NCBI GenBank assembly: GCA_000827205.1
Contig: KN832566.1
Location: forward strand, 452,543 to 516,542
Length of the DNA stretch: 64,000 bases
From: Plicaturopsis crispa FD-325 SS-3
Taxonomy: Eukaryota > Basidiomycota > Agaricomycetes > Amylocorticiales > Amylocorticiaceae
Direction: 5' to 3'
Made by a program: the position numbers and the translations under genes. Positions 47,062-58,329 of this stretch are shown in pieces; position 1 is the stretch's first letter; every line of letters starts with the position of its first letter. The notes under the pieces were generated by a model that worked only from the letters and a program-made list of their open reading frames with translations, was not told the DNA's origin and did not search any database.

Positions 47062-49304
47062 TCAAGTAGCAATCCGACGAGCCTTCGGCACAATAGCAGT
47101 CTTCCCCGCAAACATAAGCTTGCTCCCAGTGAACGGCGGCAGCCGCGTAGAGATCACCCCGGGCGTCCGAGGAGGACTGCGATGCGGCACTACAGGCTTT
47201 AGCGTCGCAGATTTCAAGGCCGTCGAAGTGGGCTCCACAGGCGGTGCGGAGCTACTGATATTCGTTTTTCTAGACATGTTCGGTCGCGGCTCGAGGGGTT
47301 TTCTGGTCGAGGGTTTCTTCGATAAGGGCGATGGAGCGAGGGTTTTCTTCGGCGTGGACGAGGTCATCTTGGAGGAGGGCGAGGAAGGACGCGAGCGCAC
47401 GAGGGGTTTCTTAGGCGTGGAGGAGGTAACCTTGAGGGAGGGCGACGACGGACGGGATCGGACAACCGTCCTCTTCGGTTTGGGGGACATATGCGGAACG
47501 ATGGGTGGCTTTTTGGTCGTCGACGCAGCCGACGGGGGCTGCGTTTTCTTCTTCACGACCAGAGGGGTGACGCTCTTGACCTTGGGCTTCGTCGCGGGCA
47601 GTTTGCTCGGGCTCGGTTTAACCGGGGTCGTTGCCGTCGCTTTGCTCGTTGTCGAAGTTGGCGGCGAGATAGGTTTCGGTTTGACCGTGCGCGGCTTCGA
47701 GGTGGAGTCGGTGCGCCGCCTGCGTCTCGTCTCTCCCAAGATGGGAAGTTTCGTAGATTTCTTGACGGGAGTAACACTCGCAGGTACAGGAGGAATTGCC
47801 GCATCGTCCGCGATAGTACGATCTTCGGAAGCGGTTGTAGGGGCCGCGTCGAGGGCAGCTTGAGAGGAGGGGCGCGCTTTGCCCACTTCGGGGATGGCGG
47901 TGGCCGATGGAGAGTCAGACAATACCACCAATTCGGGATGCGCTGCACACCAGGCCTCGCGCTGAGCAATGATTGCAGCCTATAACATACGTTAGAGTTT
48001 CAACAAGTAAGCAGGCCCGACCAACGCACTTGGATTGACATTGCCGTCATAAGGACGCCATCCTCATCGTACTGCTCGGTGGGGATAGTGGCCTGGAAGC
48101 ACGCCGGCAGATGTTCCAAGCTCAAAAGCGAGTACGAATCTTCGCCTGCATGGATACTCGTGTCGTTCGGGTCGACAATGTGCATAGAGAACCGATGCGC
48201 CGATTTGGTTTTCATAGGTGATTGCTTGGGCGGTTTGTCCACGTCTTTCTTAACTAGATTCGGCAGCGGTGTGGGTACAGTTTCCGTAGCGAAATTGGAC
48301 GAGAAAGCAGGGGACTCGGGAGTTTTCTCTGCGGCAACTCCAAGATCAGGAGGAGTGAAAACGTCGGGCATGTCTGCAGGAGTGTTCTTCGGGTGGCTGG
48401 CCTTTGGAGTAGTATCAGCTTCAGGGAGATCAGCCTCAGTCTCCGACCCATGGACGTAGCGAAGTCTCGGCCGCTCCCCGCGGTGCAGCTGCGCCAGAAG
48501 ATCGTCCACAGCGGTCTGTCGTCCCTGATCGAGGCGCTCGAGCGCGAGCGGAAGCTGCGACGGCGACGGGGTGATCACATCCGCGTGCTCGTCGCCCTCC
48601 TGCGCGGTCTTCTTCCAGAACTGTACGAGCGCCTTCGACTCCGAGAGCTCCTTCCTCGCCTTCAGCGTCATGTTGATCGCGGACGTGTACTGCTCCGGCG
48701 TGCGCGGGCCGGTGATTGCAGGCATGATCCTTGCCCACGGGCTCTCAGGCTGCGCGGCGGCGGACTTGATCGCGTCGACGAGCATGTCGTCCGCGGACTG
48801 CCCAGATTGGATGGTCATGGAGAGCCTGCGCGTGTCCGAGAGGACGGGCTCGTGCAGCCCGATGTCCACCATGAAGGCGACGAGGTTCTCGAACTGCGAC
48901 ACGACGCGCTCGAGCGTGCCGATCTTGTCCTCGAGGGCCCTGCGCTCGGCCTCGAGCGCGCGGTCCTTTTGGCGCGCGGAGAAGAAGTCGACGCGGATGG
49001 CTAGGAGCTCGTTGCGGGTGTCCTGGCAGTCTTGTTTCCAGCCGCGGTTAGCTTCCTCAAGCTGTGCGACGAGTGCCTCAAGCTCCTTGATGCGAGCCTT
49101 CGATGCGTTGGCTGTCAGCGGCGCGGTTCCGTCTTCAATATCGTCACCAGTGGGCGAGGAGCTGCGTATGCTCGTAGGGACCACTGTATCGTGGCTTGCA
49201 GTCGTCGTGGTACCATGGATAGTGACTTGCCGTTTGACTTGGATTCCAGGAGCGACATCGACAGGTTGAGAATTGGTTCGGCGATGAATCTTGAGGAGCC
49301 GCAT
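47062..49304 (-). CDS. coiled-coil/disordered protein, uncharacterised
   Basis: Two exons: 49304-48030 and 47979-47062; 730 residues. The first half has a strong coiled coil at about residues 65-140 (RIKELEALVAQLEEAN, later ERRALEDKIGTLERVVSQFE). A more ordered helical stretch follows around ITGPRTPEQYTSAINMTLKA. The second half is very basic, Pro/Ser/Thr/Lys-rich and disordered, with a tandem repeat of about 20 residues (SRPSSPSxKxTSSTPKK, two copies, 47347-47462). There is no membrane segment. The layout (coiled coil plus basic Pro/Ser tail) resembles cytoskeleton-associated or septum proteins, but I do not recognise a family. The gene converges on the permease with 244 nt between them. Confidence 0.72.
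47347..47462. repeat. imperfect ~60-nt tandem duplication inside a coding region
   Basis: Two adjacent units, each encoding a version of SRPSSPSxKxTSSTPKK in the disordered tail of the coiled-coil protein. The copies differ at several third positions, so the duplication is not recent. Limits are approximate. Confidence 0.5.
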
Positions 49305-50395
49305 CCTTTGCGATGGAGGGTAACCTGTAGAAGCGTCTCTGAACGACGTCCGTATATCGCTTTCGGGTCTTTCTGTCTGTGGCTGACTGGGGGTGGCGTC
49401 AGTCAGCCGTACCCGCCGTTATATGGACAAGCAGCCCGAATTAAAATAACATGTCCAGCAGGAAAGGTTCAAGCTGGTCTAGAATCTAACTGGGAAAGAG
49501 GAGGGCCACAGTGCGCAGACGATCACGTCCTACAGGAAACGGAAAAGAGTGAGCGAGCGTGAAGAAGCAGTGGATACATACCATCATCATCGTCAATGAG
49601 CAAGTAATCGACTTCAATGATCAGAGACTCCTCGCAAGCGATGCTTGCGACATGATTGCACATAATGTATGCACGCACTGACACAAACTCGTCGCGACAT
49701 GACAGCCTGATCAAGCTCTCGACACGGAGGATCAAAGGCCTCCTGCGACGTAGTCTACTCTCCGTGCGATCTATAGTACCGCACGAGATTAGGCCCTAGA
49801 AGGACATTATCAGGTTCACCGATATGGTCGTCTTGCAGCATTCAAGACGTCCGAGTGGTCAGACTGCGCATGGCTAGGACTCCGTTGCCATAAACTTGAT
49901 AGCTGTTTCGAACTTCGATGGGGCCTACGACTTGCAGGTCCCAGGACGGTCATGGTACACTGGAGAGCCGTGACAGTAGCGACAAAGCAGAACGTTGGAC
50001 GTTGGACGTCGACGTTGAAGATAAGGAGGGCCGCCTGGTGGCTGAACATGAAAGTGGCTGAACTCGACGCCTCCTCCTCTCAAGTCTCCAAATTACAATT
50101 ATCTACATACAGTGCATAGCATACAGCGTGAAAGATTGAAACACAGGGGATACATGAAGGTCTACTAGTAATACATTTTGAGTCCATTTTATAAAGAAGA
50201 AGAAACATGCATACTGCCTCGCATCTATGCCATTCGTAGCGGTTTTAAACGCCCGTCCGTCGTCCAGCGATCTCCCAAAACCAGACGTCCCGGGAGCGAG
50301 TCGTAAGTGCCCACTGGCCAATACAGTCCAGGATTACGGCGTATTTCTGCGTGTGCCCGTAGTGGGGGGAAGCGGCCGCAGCGTACTCGTACTCA
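49305..50395. other. intergenic upstream of the coiled-coil gene
   Basis: About 1.1 kb, including the promoter of the minus-strand gene starting at 49304. Around 49990-50020 the hexamer ACGTTG recurs several times. No gene seen. Confidence 0.4.
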
Positions 50396-50590
50396 CGCCG
50401 CTGATGAGCGACCGCTCCCCTGAGCCCCTTGCTGCTTGCGAGGTCCCGTGGATGGGCGGAGCGCCTGGCGCAGATCCGCGTAAGCCATGTGCACGTCGCG
50501 CGGGGACTGGTGGGCGGGGATCGTGAATTGGGCGTATGGGGAGGGCGCGGCGGCGTGCGTGTGCGTTTGGGGTGTGGCGGGGTACGACAT
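50396..50590 (-). CDS. possible small gene, first exon
   Basis: An ATG at 50590 opens a 65-codon frame rich in Pro, Ala, His and Gln with a more ordered segment DVHMAYADLRQALRPS. Near its end is a consensus GTGAGT donor (minus, at about 50398). A plausible second exon follows at about 50311 in the frame GTYDSLPGRLVLGDRW, but the phases do not match with the best acceptor. Low-complexity sequence limits what can be said. Confidence 0.3.
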
Positions 50591-52500
50591 TATTGGTGCG
50601 GGGGTGGGTGGGTTGGATGGGGTGGGGTATGGGGTATGGATTAAGGAGTGTAGGTGGTGGGGTTTGATTAAAGATAGTGGGTGTCGTCAACGACGTTTGG
50701 AAATTTCAAATGCGGGGAACGGGAGGCGAGGCGGAATGCTTACCAGGTACCTCACGTCGATAGAGGATATATACCCGCCTACAACTGGAGTTATACGTAC
50801 ACTATCCACAGCTGGACAAGCGCGATTGGTTCTCACCAGTTTTCGGAGAGGACAGCCAATTGTGCCAGCGAGCACTGTTAAGCTCACATCGAGCCGAGTA
50901 GGACGCAGAAAAGGAGGAACAAAAGGATTTGGGCACCTTGGTCTTGAAAGTCCTTTTGTTTTACGGAAATTTACTCCACATTATAGCGGTCTGCAGCAAT
51001 GGCAGCGTCTATTATGGACAGTCGGAAGAGGTGCAGAGACAATTGGAAATTTAGCGACGCGTCTGTCGCGATTGTGGCGCTTCCCAGTGATGTACAAATA
51101 GGTACAAATATCCTCGGCGACACCGCTCGAGCTCAAGGATTTTGGATGAACGTTCGCCTGAGCATAGGCACATATTCAACGTTCAACTCTGATGCCTAAA
51201 CATCTCATATACTCAAGGAATAGAGGTGAACAACAATAAGTAAACGAGTCGGTCACTGATCCACGCACTGCGTACTGTATCCACACACGTAAAGTGATCG
51301 TACCACTTCAACGCCGTTAGCGCGCCGTCGCCCTTCGTCTCTGTACAATCCTCACCGGGATATAACGGCGCCCATACCTGCAATGTTTTCTCCATAAATA
51401 TGTGCGCAAATGCGCCGCCAAATTCGGCGATGATTATCGACGCTAGCGATCAACAGATCTTATCTATGTGGGCGTTTCAACGCCCGAGATAAGACGATCC
51501 ATCTCCAGTGGGCCTTGTCAATACGCCATGTTTCGTTCGCCCTCCTTTATGCCGTGGCCCACGTAACAATAGGGCCTGCAGGAGAGTACATCGATAACAT
51601 GCCCGAAAATTGGGTCACGTCGACTTGGCGTTTGGTACAAGAGGTACAAGTAGCTTCAGCCGAGGTGCAGGAGGCAATCTAAATAGTACACGTTCAGCCT
51701 TGCGCAGAGCATATGAGGTAAAGTGGCCAGCGTGCGACGGGGGTCAGTTGCTTCAGAGAGCGACACCTGTTGGATGCGAGGCAGAAGAATTTGAAAGTGT
51801 TGATGGCAATAGTATCGAAGCTGGAGCGCACATACATATAGTATCCCGGTGATGTGTACACAGATGACCGAGGTGTATACCGTTCTCATCCATCGAACGA
51901 TGTATCGCTTGTATCACGGAGAATTCTGACTGAAGGCACTCGCGTCTGATGTGCGTCTGATGGGCAGTGGGAGACGCGTTAACGCGGTAAGGTTGGAGGC
52001 TGACGAACACGGTACCCGGTGTATGATTCCAACGAGGCTAAACGCCGTCGCAGATTTACGATAACAAGGTCATTCGGCAGCACACATGAGGACAATTACA
52101 GACGTGCCATTGGATCGAAGATTCCGCCAAAAAATCGCGCCGGCGTTCGGTTTTGGTGCCAATTTGCTGTTATATCTAGCCAAGTGAGACCAGTGATAAA
52201 CGATAAAACGATAAAAGTGCCTGAATGGGCAGAGAGACAAAAGCGGCGGTGCGCAGGAGGCGAACGGCCGTCTGAGGATGTTGCGGGAGTGGTTCAGGTT
52301 GCGCCACCGCGGAGGTCAGACCGACTTGATAGACCCGAATCGTACCATATTCGTCCCTCTCTCGATCACAATTTTTCCCGCTTCGTTTCACCTCATTTCA
52401 TCCTATAAAACAGCGCTCTTTTTGTTTCCCCCCATCATCACCCTCCTTTCCTCCGAAAACATACCCTTGCAGCTCCCCCATAACATCCTATACAGCCGCA
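50591..52500. other. gene-poor stretch and HMG-CoA synthase promoter
   Basis: About 1.9 kb of short ORFs only. The right end is pyrimidine-rich and includes a TATA-like box (52404-52410) and an ATCACCCTCC element (52437-52446), which differs from the mammalian SRE-1 at one or two positions. Confidence 0.45.
52404..52410 (+). promoter_or_regulatory. TATA-like box of the HMG-CoA synthase gene
   Basis: TATAAAA lies 90-97 nt before the ATG, followed by a long CT-rich tract as seen ahead of strongly expressed fungal genes. Confidence 0.5.
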
Positions 52501-54227
52501 ATGGTCGCCCCCGTAAACACCGACTCGTTCGTGAGCGTAGACACCCCGCGTCCTAAAGACGTCGGCGTGCTCGCGCTGGACGTGTACTTTCCCCGCAGAG
52601 TGAGCATACAGCAGTCACAAGACGCGTGCTGGAACAACACGCTCATTGAACCTCGTTCGTTCGTTTGCAGTGCATCTCGGAGGCGGAACTCGAGGAGTTC
52701 GACGGAGTGCCCAAGGGCAAATACACCATCGGCCTCGGCCAGGAATTCATGGCCTGCTGCGACGACCGCGAGGACATAAACTCCTTCGCGTTGAATGGCA
52801 TGTTGTTTTTTTCGCGTCCCTGGAGCTATTTTTAACGTTGAGCGTTTTAGCCGTATCTGGCCTGCTCGAGCGCTTCGACATCGACCCGAAATCCATCGGG
52901 CGCATCGACGTCGGCACTGAGACCATCATCGACAAGTCCAAGTCCGTCAAGACGACGCTCATGGACCTCTTCGCCGCGTCCGGCAACCACGACATAGAGG
53001 GCATCGACTCGAAGAACGCGTGCTACGGCTCGACCGCCGCGCTGTTCAACGCCATTAACTGGATCGAGTCGAGCTCCTGGGACGGCCGCAATGCCATCGT
53101 CGTCGTCGGCGATATCGCCATCTACGCCGAGGGTGCCGCACGGCCAGCAGGAGGCGCTGGTGCTGCCGCCATCCTCATCGGGCCCAACGCACCAGTCGTA
53201 TTCGAACGTAAGTTTCTCCATTTTTCGCCCACTTTTGATTCCCGCCCGTATCGGCTTTTTGTTTTCCTGACACCGTGTGGTCCGGATGTTGACATGTGCC
53301 TATCCCAGCCATCCACGGCAACTACATGGCCAACACCTACGACTTCTACAAGCCCAAGCTCGACTCGGAGTACCCCGAAGTCGACGGCCCGCTCTCCGTC
53401 AAGACCTACATCGTTGCGCTCGACGCCGCATACCAGGCCTTCAAGGAGAAGACCGCCAAGGCGCTCAAGGCACAGCAGAACGGCCACGCCAACGGCAACG
53501 GCCACACCAACGGCAAGGCCTCCGCCGCGTTCTCGCTAGACAGCACGGACTACCACATCTTCCACAGCCCGTACGGCAAGCAGACGCAGAAGGGCCACGC
53601 GCGGCTCGTGTACAACGACTTCGTCGCCTCTCCCTCTGCTCCCGCCTTCGCCAACGTCCCCTCGCCCGAGACGATCCTCGCAGCGTCGTACGACGCGTCC
53701 GTCACGGACAAGGGCATCGAGAAGACGTTCATCACCGCCGCGAAGGACGCGTTCAAGACGAAGGTCGGCCCCGGGATGGCGTGCTCGAGGAGGCTCGGGA
53801 ACATGTACACCGCGTCGCTGTACGGCTGCCTTGCGTCGCTGCTCGCGACCGTCGAGCCGGCTGAGTTGAAGGGCAAGCGCGTGTCGCTGTTCGCGTTTGG
53901 CAGTGGGTGTGCGGCGAGCTTCTTCACGCTAAGGGTGAAGGGCGACACGAGCGAGATGAGGGACAAGATGGACTTGCTCCCGCGCCTCGCGAACATGGAG
54001 GTCGTGCCTTGCCAGACATACGTTGATGCGCTGAACGTGAGTTCCCGTGTCCTCAGTGTGCCGTATCCCCACTAACATAACCATCACTCTAGCTGCGGGA
54101 GAAGAACCACAACGCGGTATCGTACACGCCCCAGGGCTTGGTGGAGAACATCTGGCCGGGCGCATACTACCTGGAGAGCGTCGACCAGAAGTACAGGCGG
54201 AAGTACGTGCGGGCACCGAAGGCCTGA
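52501..54227 (+). CDS. ERG13: hydroxymethylglutaryl-CoA synthase
   Basis: Five exons: 52501-52599, 52671-52797, 52851-53207, 53309-54036, 54093-54227; 481 residues. The enzyme joins acetyl-CoA and acetoacetyl-CoA into HMG-CoA, the committed entry to ergosterol synthesis. Active-site features are present: general-acid Glu at about residue 99 (VGTET), nucleophile Cys at about 133 ([14 protein letters not shown]), and catalytic His in [10 protein letters not shown]. Also seen are [20 protein letters not shown] and the C-terminal [15 protein letters not shown] and [12 protein letters not shown]. An insert [10 protein letters not shown] around residue 260 is low complexity. Intron 2 appears to begin with GC rather than GT; only that choice keeps [14 protein letters not shown] in frame. 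Length matches yeast Erg13 (491). Confidence 0.95.
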
Positions 54228-55228
54228 GTTTGTTGTGAGACTTGTATTTTCGTTTTCGACACACTATCGCGGACTCGCGGAGGGGACGCGCAGAGTATTT
54301 GTAGAACCATATATCACGGAGAATAATAATCAACTAGAGTGCTACGATTCCACTGCTGGTACACTGCGTGAGCGAGGTTAAGTGCGAGGAACGATGTTTT
54401 GCTCGAGGACGGCGCCAGGGACGCGGACGTGGGCTACACTGTAGTCCCCCATAGGAATCCCTCTAGATGCATGAATACACGGGCTTTCACTCGACCACAT
54501 GCAGTGTCATACACAGCAGGGCGCGCCTGCAAGTCGACAGTACGCCCAATGAGAATTCAGCATTCGCAGCTTAGTTGGCTAGGATGTGTTGTGTAACATG
54601 CAACAGAACACCGTCTGATTCTATACACGATTCACCTATGTAGATAGATAAATACAGTCTGTACACGAACCACACGTCGAGAGCAATGTACGAATGTACG
54701 AGATAGACACACACATATCGAACAATGTCATGCGACTCTGGTCCAAGGTTTAGTAGGGTAGGGATCAGTATGGTATCGAATCGAGGCAGGGAGAGATATA
54801 TAAATTGACGAATATAAGGAACAGTTCTGGAATAGCGGAGACGGATAAAGAAAAGCAGAAGCGATGCAAAGAAGGATTCAAAGTGAAATGGAAAAGTTGT
54901 GGGAGATGGGGAGGAAGACGAATGATGCAGCGCCGTCCGAGACACGACCTTGAAAACCAATGATGTAGACCAAAAGAAGCCCGTGCAGAGATGACCATGA
55001 GGAGTGAGTGCTGTTGTGGGAGGCATATGAGGACATGGGAGACATGGAAGCGAGTAGAGGTGTGGGGGTAGGAGGTGTGCGGCGGAAAATCACGCACGCA
55101 ATGCATCTGTAATACACAGGGGATGAGTTCATAGATAGGGAGGCGCATGATATATGACACGGGGGTGGAGTGGAGTTAAGAGGGTAGATGGGAGGTGAGG
55201 CGGCAGGTGGGTAGGGCGGGGCAGCGGA
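54228..55228. other. convergent spacer, HMG-CoA synthase / Reg1-like
   Basis: About 1.0 kb between two 3' ends, long for a convergent pair here. Purine-rich on plus from about 54780 to 55200. No gene recognised. Confidence 0.45.
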
Positions 55229-58200
55229 TTAATGCCACATAGACCCTAGAAAGGTGCCGGCGTTAGAGACAATATCGACAGCGCGGCCCACGAGGGTACT
55301 GTCAACCTTCGTGCCCCCCGGACTAGTCGGTGGACTAGAAGGCGGACTACGGCCGTTCATCGTGCCATTCGCAGAAGACCGCGTCGAGGTCGATATACTA
55401 ATAGGCGAAGACGGCTGCGGTATCGATATCGGTGCTGCTGATGTGGGAGTGGACATAGTCCTAAACCCATGCGTCGGCGAATTCGACGGCGTCGGATGCC
55501 TCGACCGCTGCTGCTCCTCCTCGCTCTCCTCCGGAATCGCCTCCGGGATCCCCAGACTCGCGAGGTCCACCTCATCCAGCGCCAAATCCGGCTTCACCGT
55601 GCTCGACGATGAGCTACTCGAACTCGACGCCGACGCCACCTCCACCACCACCGGGTTCCGAGCAGCCCGACCGTCGTCCGGGCTCAGGCTCTCGCTAATA
55701 CTCCGCCCGCCCTCCCGTCTCCGCAGACGCGACCCGCCGACATACGCGGGCTTGACGGCGCCAGAGTCAGGGGAGATGCTGCCGAATGGCGAGTTCGTCC
55801 CGCGGCTGGTAGAGCGCTCGCGGTCCGAGCACGACGAGCGCGCGGTAGACCGGCCGCGGGGCTCCGTCGAAGACGACCCGCGCCCGCGGTCTAACGAGGC
55901 CGTGCGCCCACGCCCGGGGTGCGCGTCGTCCGGCGAGAGGAGCGACCCGCCCTCCATATTCGCGTTCGCGGAGTTCGAGCGCGGGATGGCGATGGCTACG
56001 CTCGCTGAGGGCGGCGGTAGTGTGGGCGCGTACTGTGGTGGTGAAGAGGCTTTCGGTGGGGAGAAGGCCTGCTGGGGTGAGGGTGTGCGTGAGCGAGAGC
56101 GCGATCGTGAGCGGGCCTCCTCAACGATCCCACCGACGACGCCGTTCACCACCACCTCCGGGGCGCGCCCCCGTCCATCGCTATACGTGACCACGCCCTC
56201 GCCGAGCCCGTCCTCATCGTCCTCCCGCACCTCATTCCCATACCCGTTCCCCAACTTGCTCGCGCTATAACTCCGCCTCGGCTCCCTGCGCGCGCCAAAG
56301 TCCTCGCCGAGGTCCGGGCCCTTGAAGTAGTCGTACGCGTCCTCTCCTTCATGGCCAGGCGGACTCCTCACAAGCGGCTGCTCGAAGATCTGCGGCGGCG
56401 TCTGCTGGGCCCTCTCCACGCCTCCGAACGACCCCTTATGGTGGAACACCTCCTCCGGGCTCGGGCTCATCCGCCGCGGACTCGGCACGCTGTAGTTACT
56501 CCCCAGCGGTGGCACGTACACCAGCTCCACCGGGCGGCCGTTCACGCCACTACCACTACCGCGCCCAGTGCCATTAGTGTGCGAATTGGTGTAGGAGTGC
56601 GAATACCCCTGCCCCTGATACTCCCGCATCCCATCCCCATCCCCCTCATCCTCATCGTACCCGTACCCCGCACCGTTCCCCACGCCCGTCGTCTTCAGCA
56701 TCGTCGGCGCGATCGGCGCAATCGTCACGTGGGGCTTGTCCGCGCTCACCTGGCGCACGAGGGGGACGGCGAAGGACATCGAACGGCCTGACACTGACGC
56801 GGATATGGGTCGCCCGGAGACGGAGTGCATGGAACGGCTGGAGGCGGAGGAGGATGAGGAGGATGAGGAGGAGCGGGGGAGGGAGAGGCGCGGGGAGCGC
56901 GGGGCGCTGCGGCGCATTTCGAGGATGTCGTCCTCGTCCTCTTCGTCGTCCGAGTTGGAGGGCGGCGAGTCGAGGGGCTGGTGGCGCGGTAGAGACTCGT
57001 CTTCGTCTACGGAGTCGCTCTCCACATCTTCCTCGTATCTTTCCCCAAAAAAATGTCAGTATACCGCTCTTTAGTACCCAGCAGAAGGAGCTCACCCATC
57101 ATCATCGCCCAGGTGCTTCGCCTTATACATCGACGAGTACGCACCGCCAGGGGAAGGGGAAGCGAGCTTGGGCTTCTCGATGGCAATGCACTGCTCGACG
57201 AACGTGTTGAAGCTGATATGCCGCCTTTTCGCCGTGCCCTCGCTGCTGTCATTACTCTCGCGCTTCAGCTTAATCGGCCGTGCGTCCTCCAGCTGCGCCT
57301 CCCCATTCGCCGCCCCCTCCTTGATAGCACCCAGGCTCGGCGCGTGTGTATGTGTTGAGTGTTTCCGGCCGGTGAGGCGCACGAGGTGCGTGTCGCTCTT
57401 GGTGTGCAATAGCGACGGGCGGTTCGGCGGCCCCGCGTTCGCGCTCACCGTGCGGTTCCGCTCGTGCATATCGTTCTCGTGCGCCGCCCACCCCTTCCCC
57501 TCCTTACCCCCATTTCCCTCCTCGTCCTCGTCCTCGTCGTCAGAGGGGAGGGGAGAGAAGCGCGGGCTGGGGAGATCGTGCGTGAGGAGCTCTGATATGC
57601 TACGGTGCTTCAGAATGGGCTTCATCCCCCCGGCGCCCATGTGCAGGTCGAGCATGTCGTGGTGGTGCGCGTTGGCGTTGGGTTTCTTGTCGTCTACGCT
57701 CGTCGGTACTGGGGGCGGTTTGGGGGGCGGGGCCCAGTCGACGGCGGTGTGCAGCGGGCCGTAGAGCCAGGTTACGTCTGAGTCTTTTAGCCTGATAAGA
57801 TTGTTAGCGAGGTGGATATTTGAGCGGTTGGGAAATGGAGACAAGAGGAGGAATGTAGCGAATAAAAGAGACGAACGGGGCACAATCCTGTGGTCGACGA
57901 TAACCTTGAACGGGGGTGCCTACATTGAAAACGAATAAAATGGCGCAAAATCGTAGCCAGCGATAAGCAACAAAACCATCGTTTGCGCGTATACGACACT
58001 TGCACAGGCACCTCCCCAACGCTCCGACACGCAACAGCCCTTCTCACTATAGGAGAAAAAACTCACCAGTTTAGTGTTTCTGGCGTGACGGTCTTGAGTT
58101 TATTCCGCTGTTTCCACCAGGTGCGCCAGGAAGCGTTTTCCAAGCGCATGCCGTTCGCGATCTCGTTCTTCTGGCGGGTCATGTTGCGCCATGACCGCCA

Positions 58201-58329
58201 CACGTCCTCCTCCTGCCAGTCGTGGGAGAGGTAATCGACCTGGCCCTGTGGCCGCGTCGACACGGCGGAGTCGTCTGGGATGGCGCTTTGGTTTACGGAG
58301 ACGAGGAGAACGGGCAGGTAATTAGACAT
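55229..58329 (-). CDS. Reg1-like protein phosphatase 1 regulatory subunit
   Basis: Three exons: 58329-58067, 57791-57096, 57038-55229; 922 residues. Yeast Reg1 targets PP1 (Glc7) to Snf1 kinase in glucose repression. The N-terminus holds the conserved helical block HDWQEEDVWRSWRNMTRQK and ENASWRTWWKQRNKL, as in fungal proteins of the GATA-like/DUF1752 type. Near residue 290 is KRRHISFNTFVEQCIAIE, which includes an RHISF sequence fitting the PP1-docking RVxF consensus. The large last exon is Ser/Pro/Arg/Asp-rich and disordered, with poly-Ser and poly-acidic runs, and closes with VDSTLVGRAVDIVSNAGTF, a second conserved-looking helix. The start at 58329 opens MSNYLPVLLVSVNQSA. Glucose signalling is inferred from yeast. 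Confidence 0.8.

Noticed and set aside
55254-56270. 338-codon plus-strand ORF antisense to the Reg1-like gene
   Set aside because: Mirror of a biased Ser/Pro/Arg-rich exon with no domain of its own.
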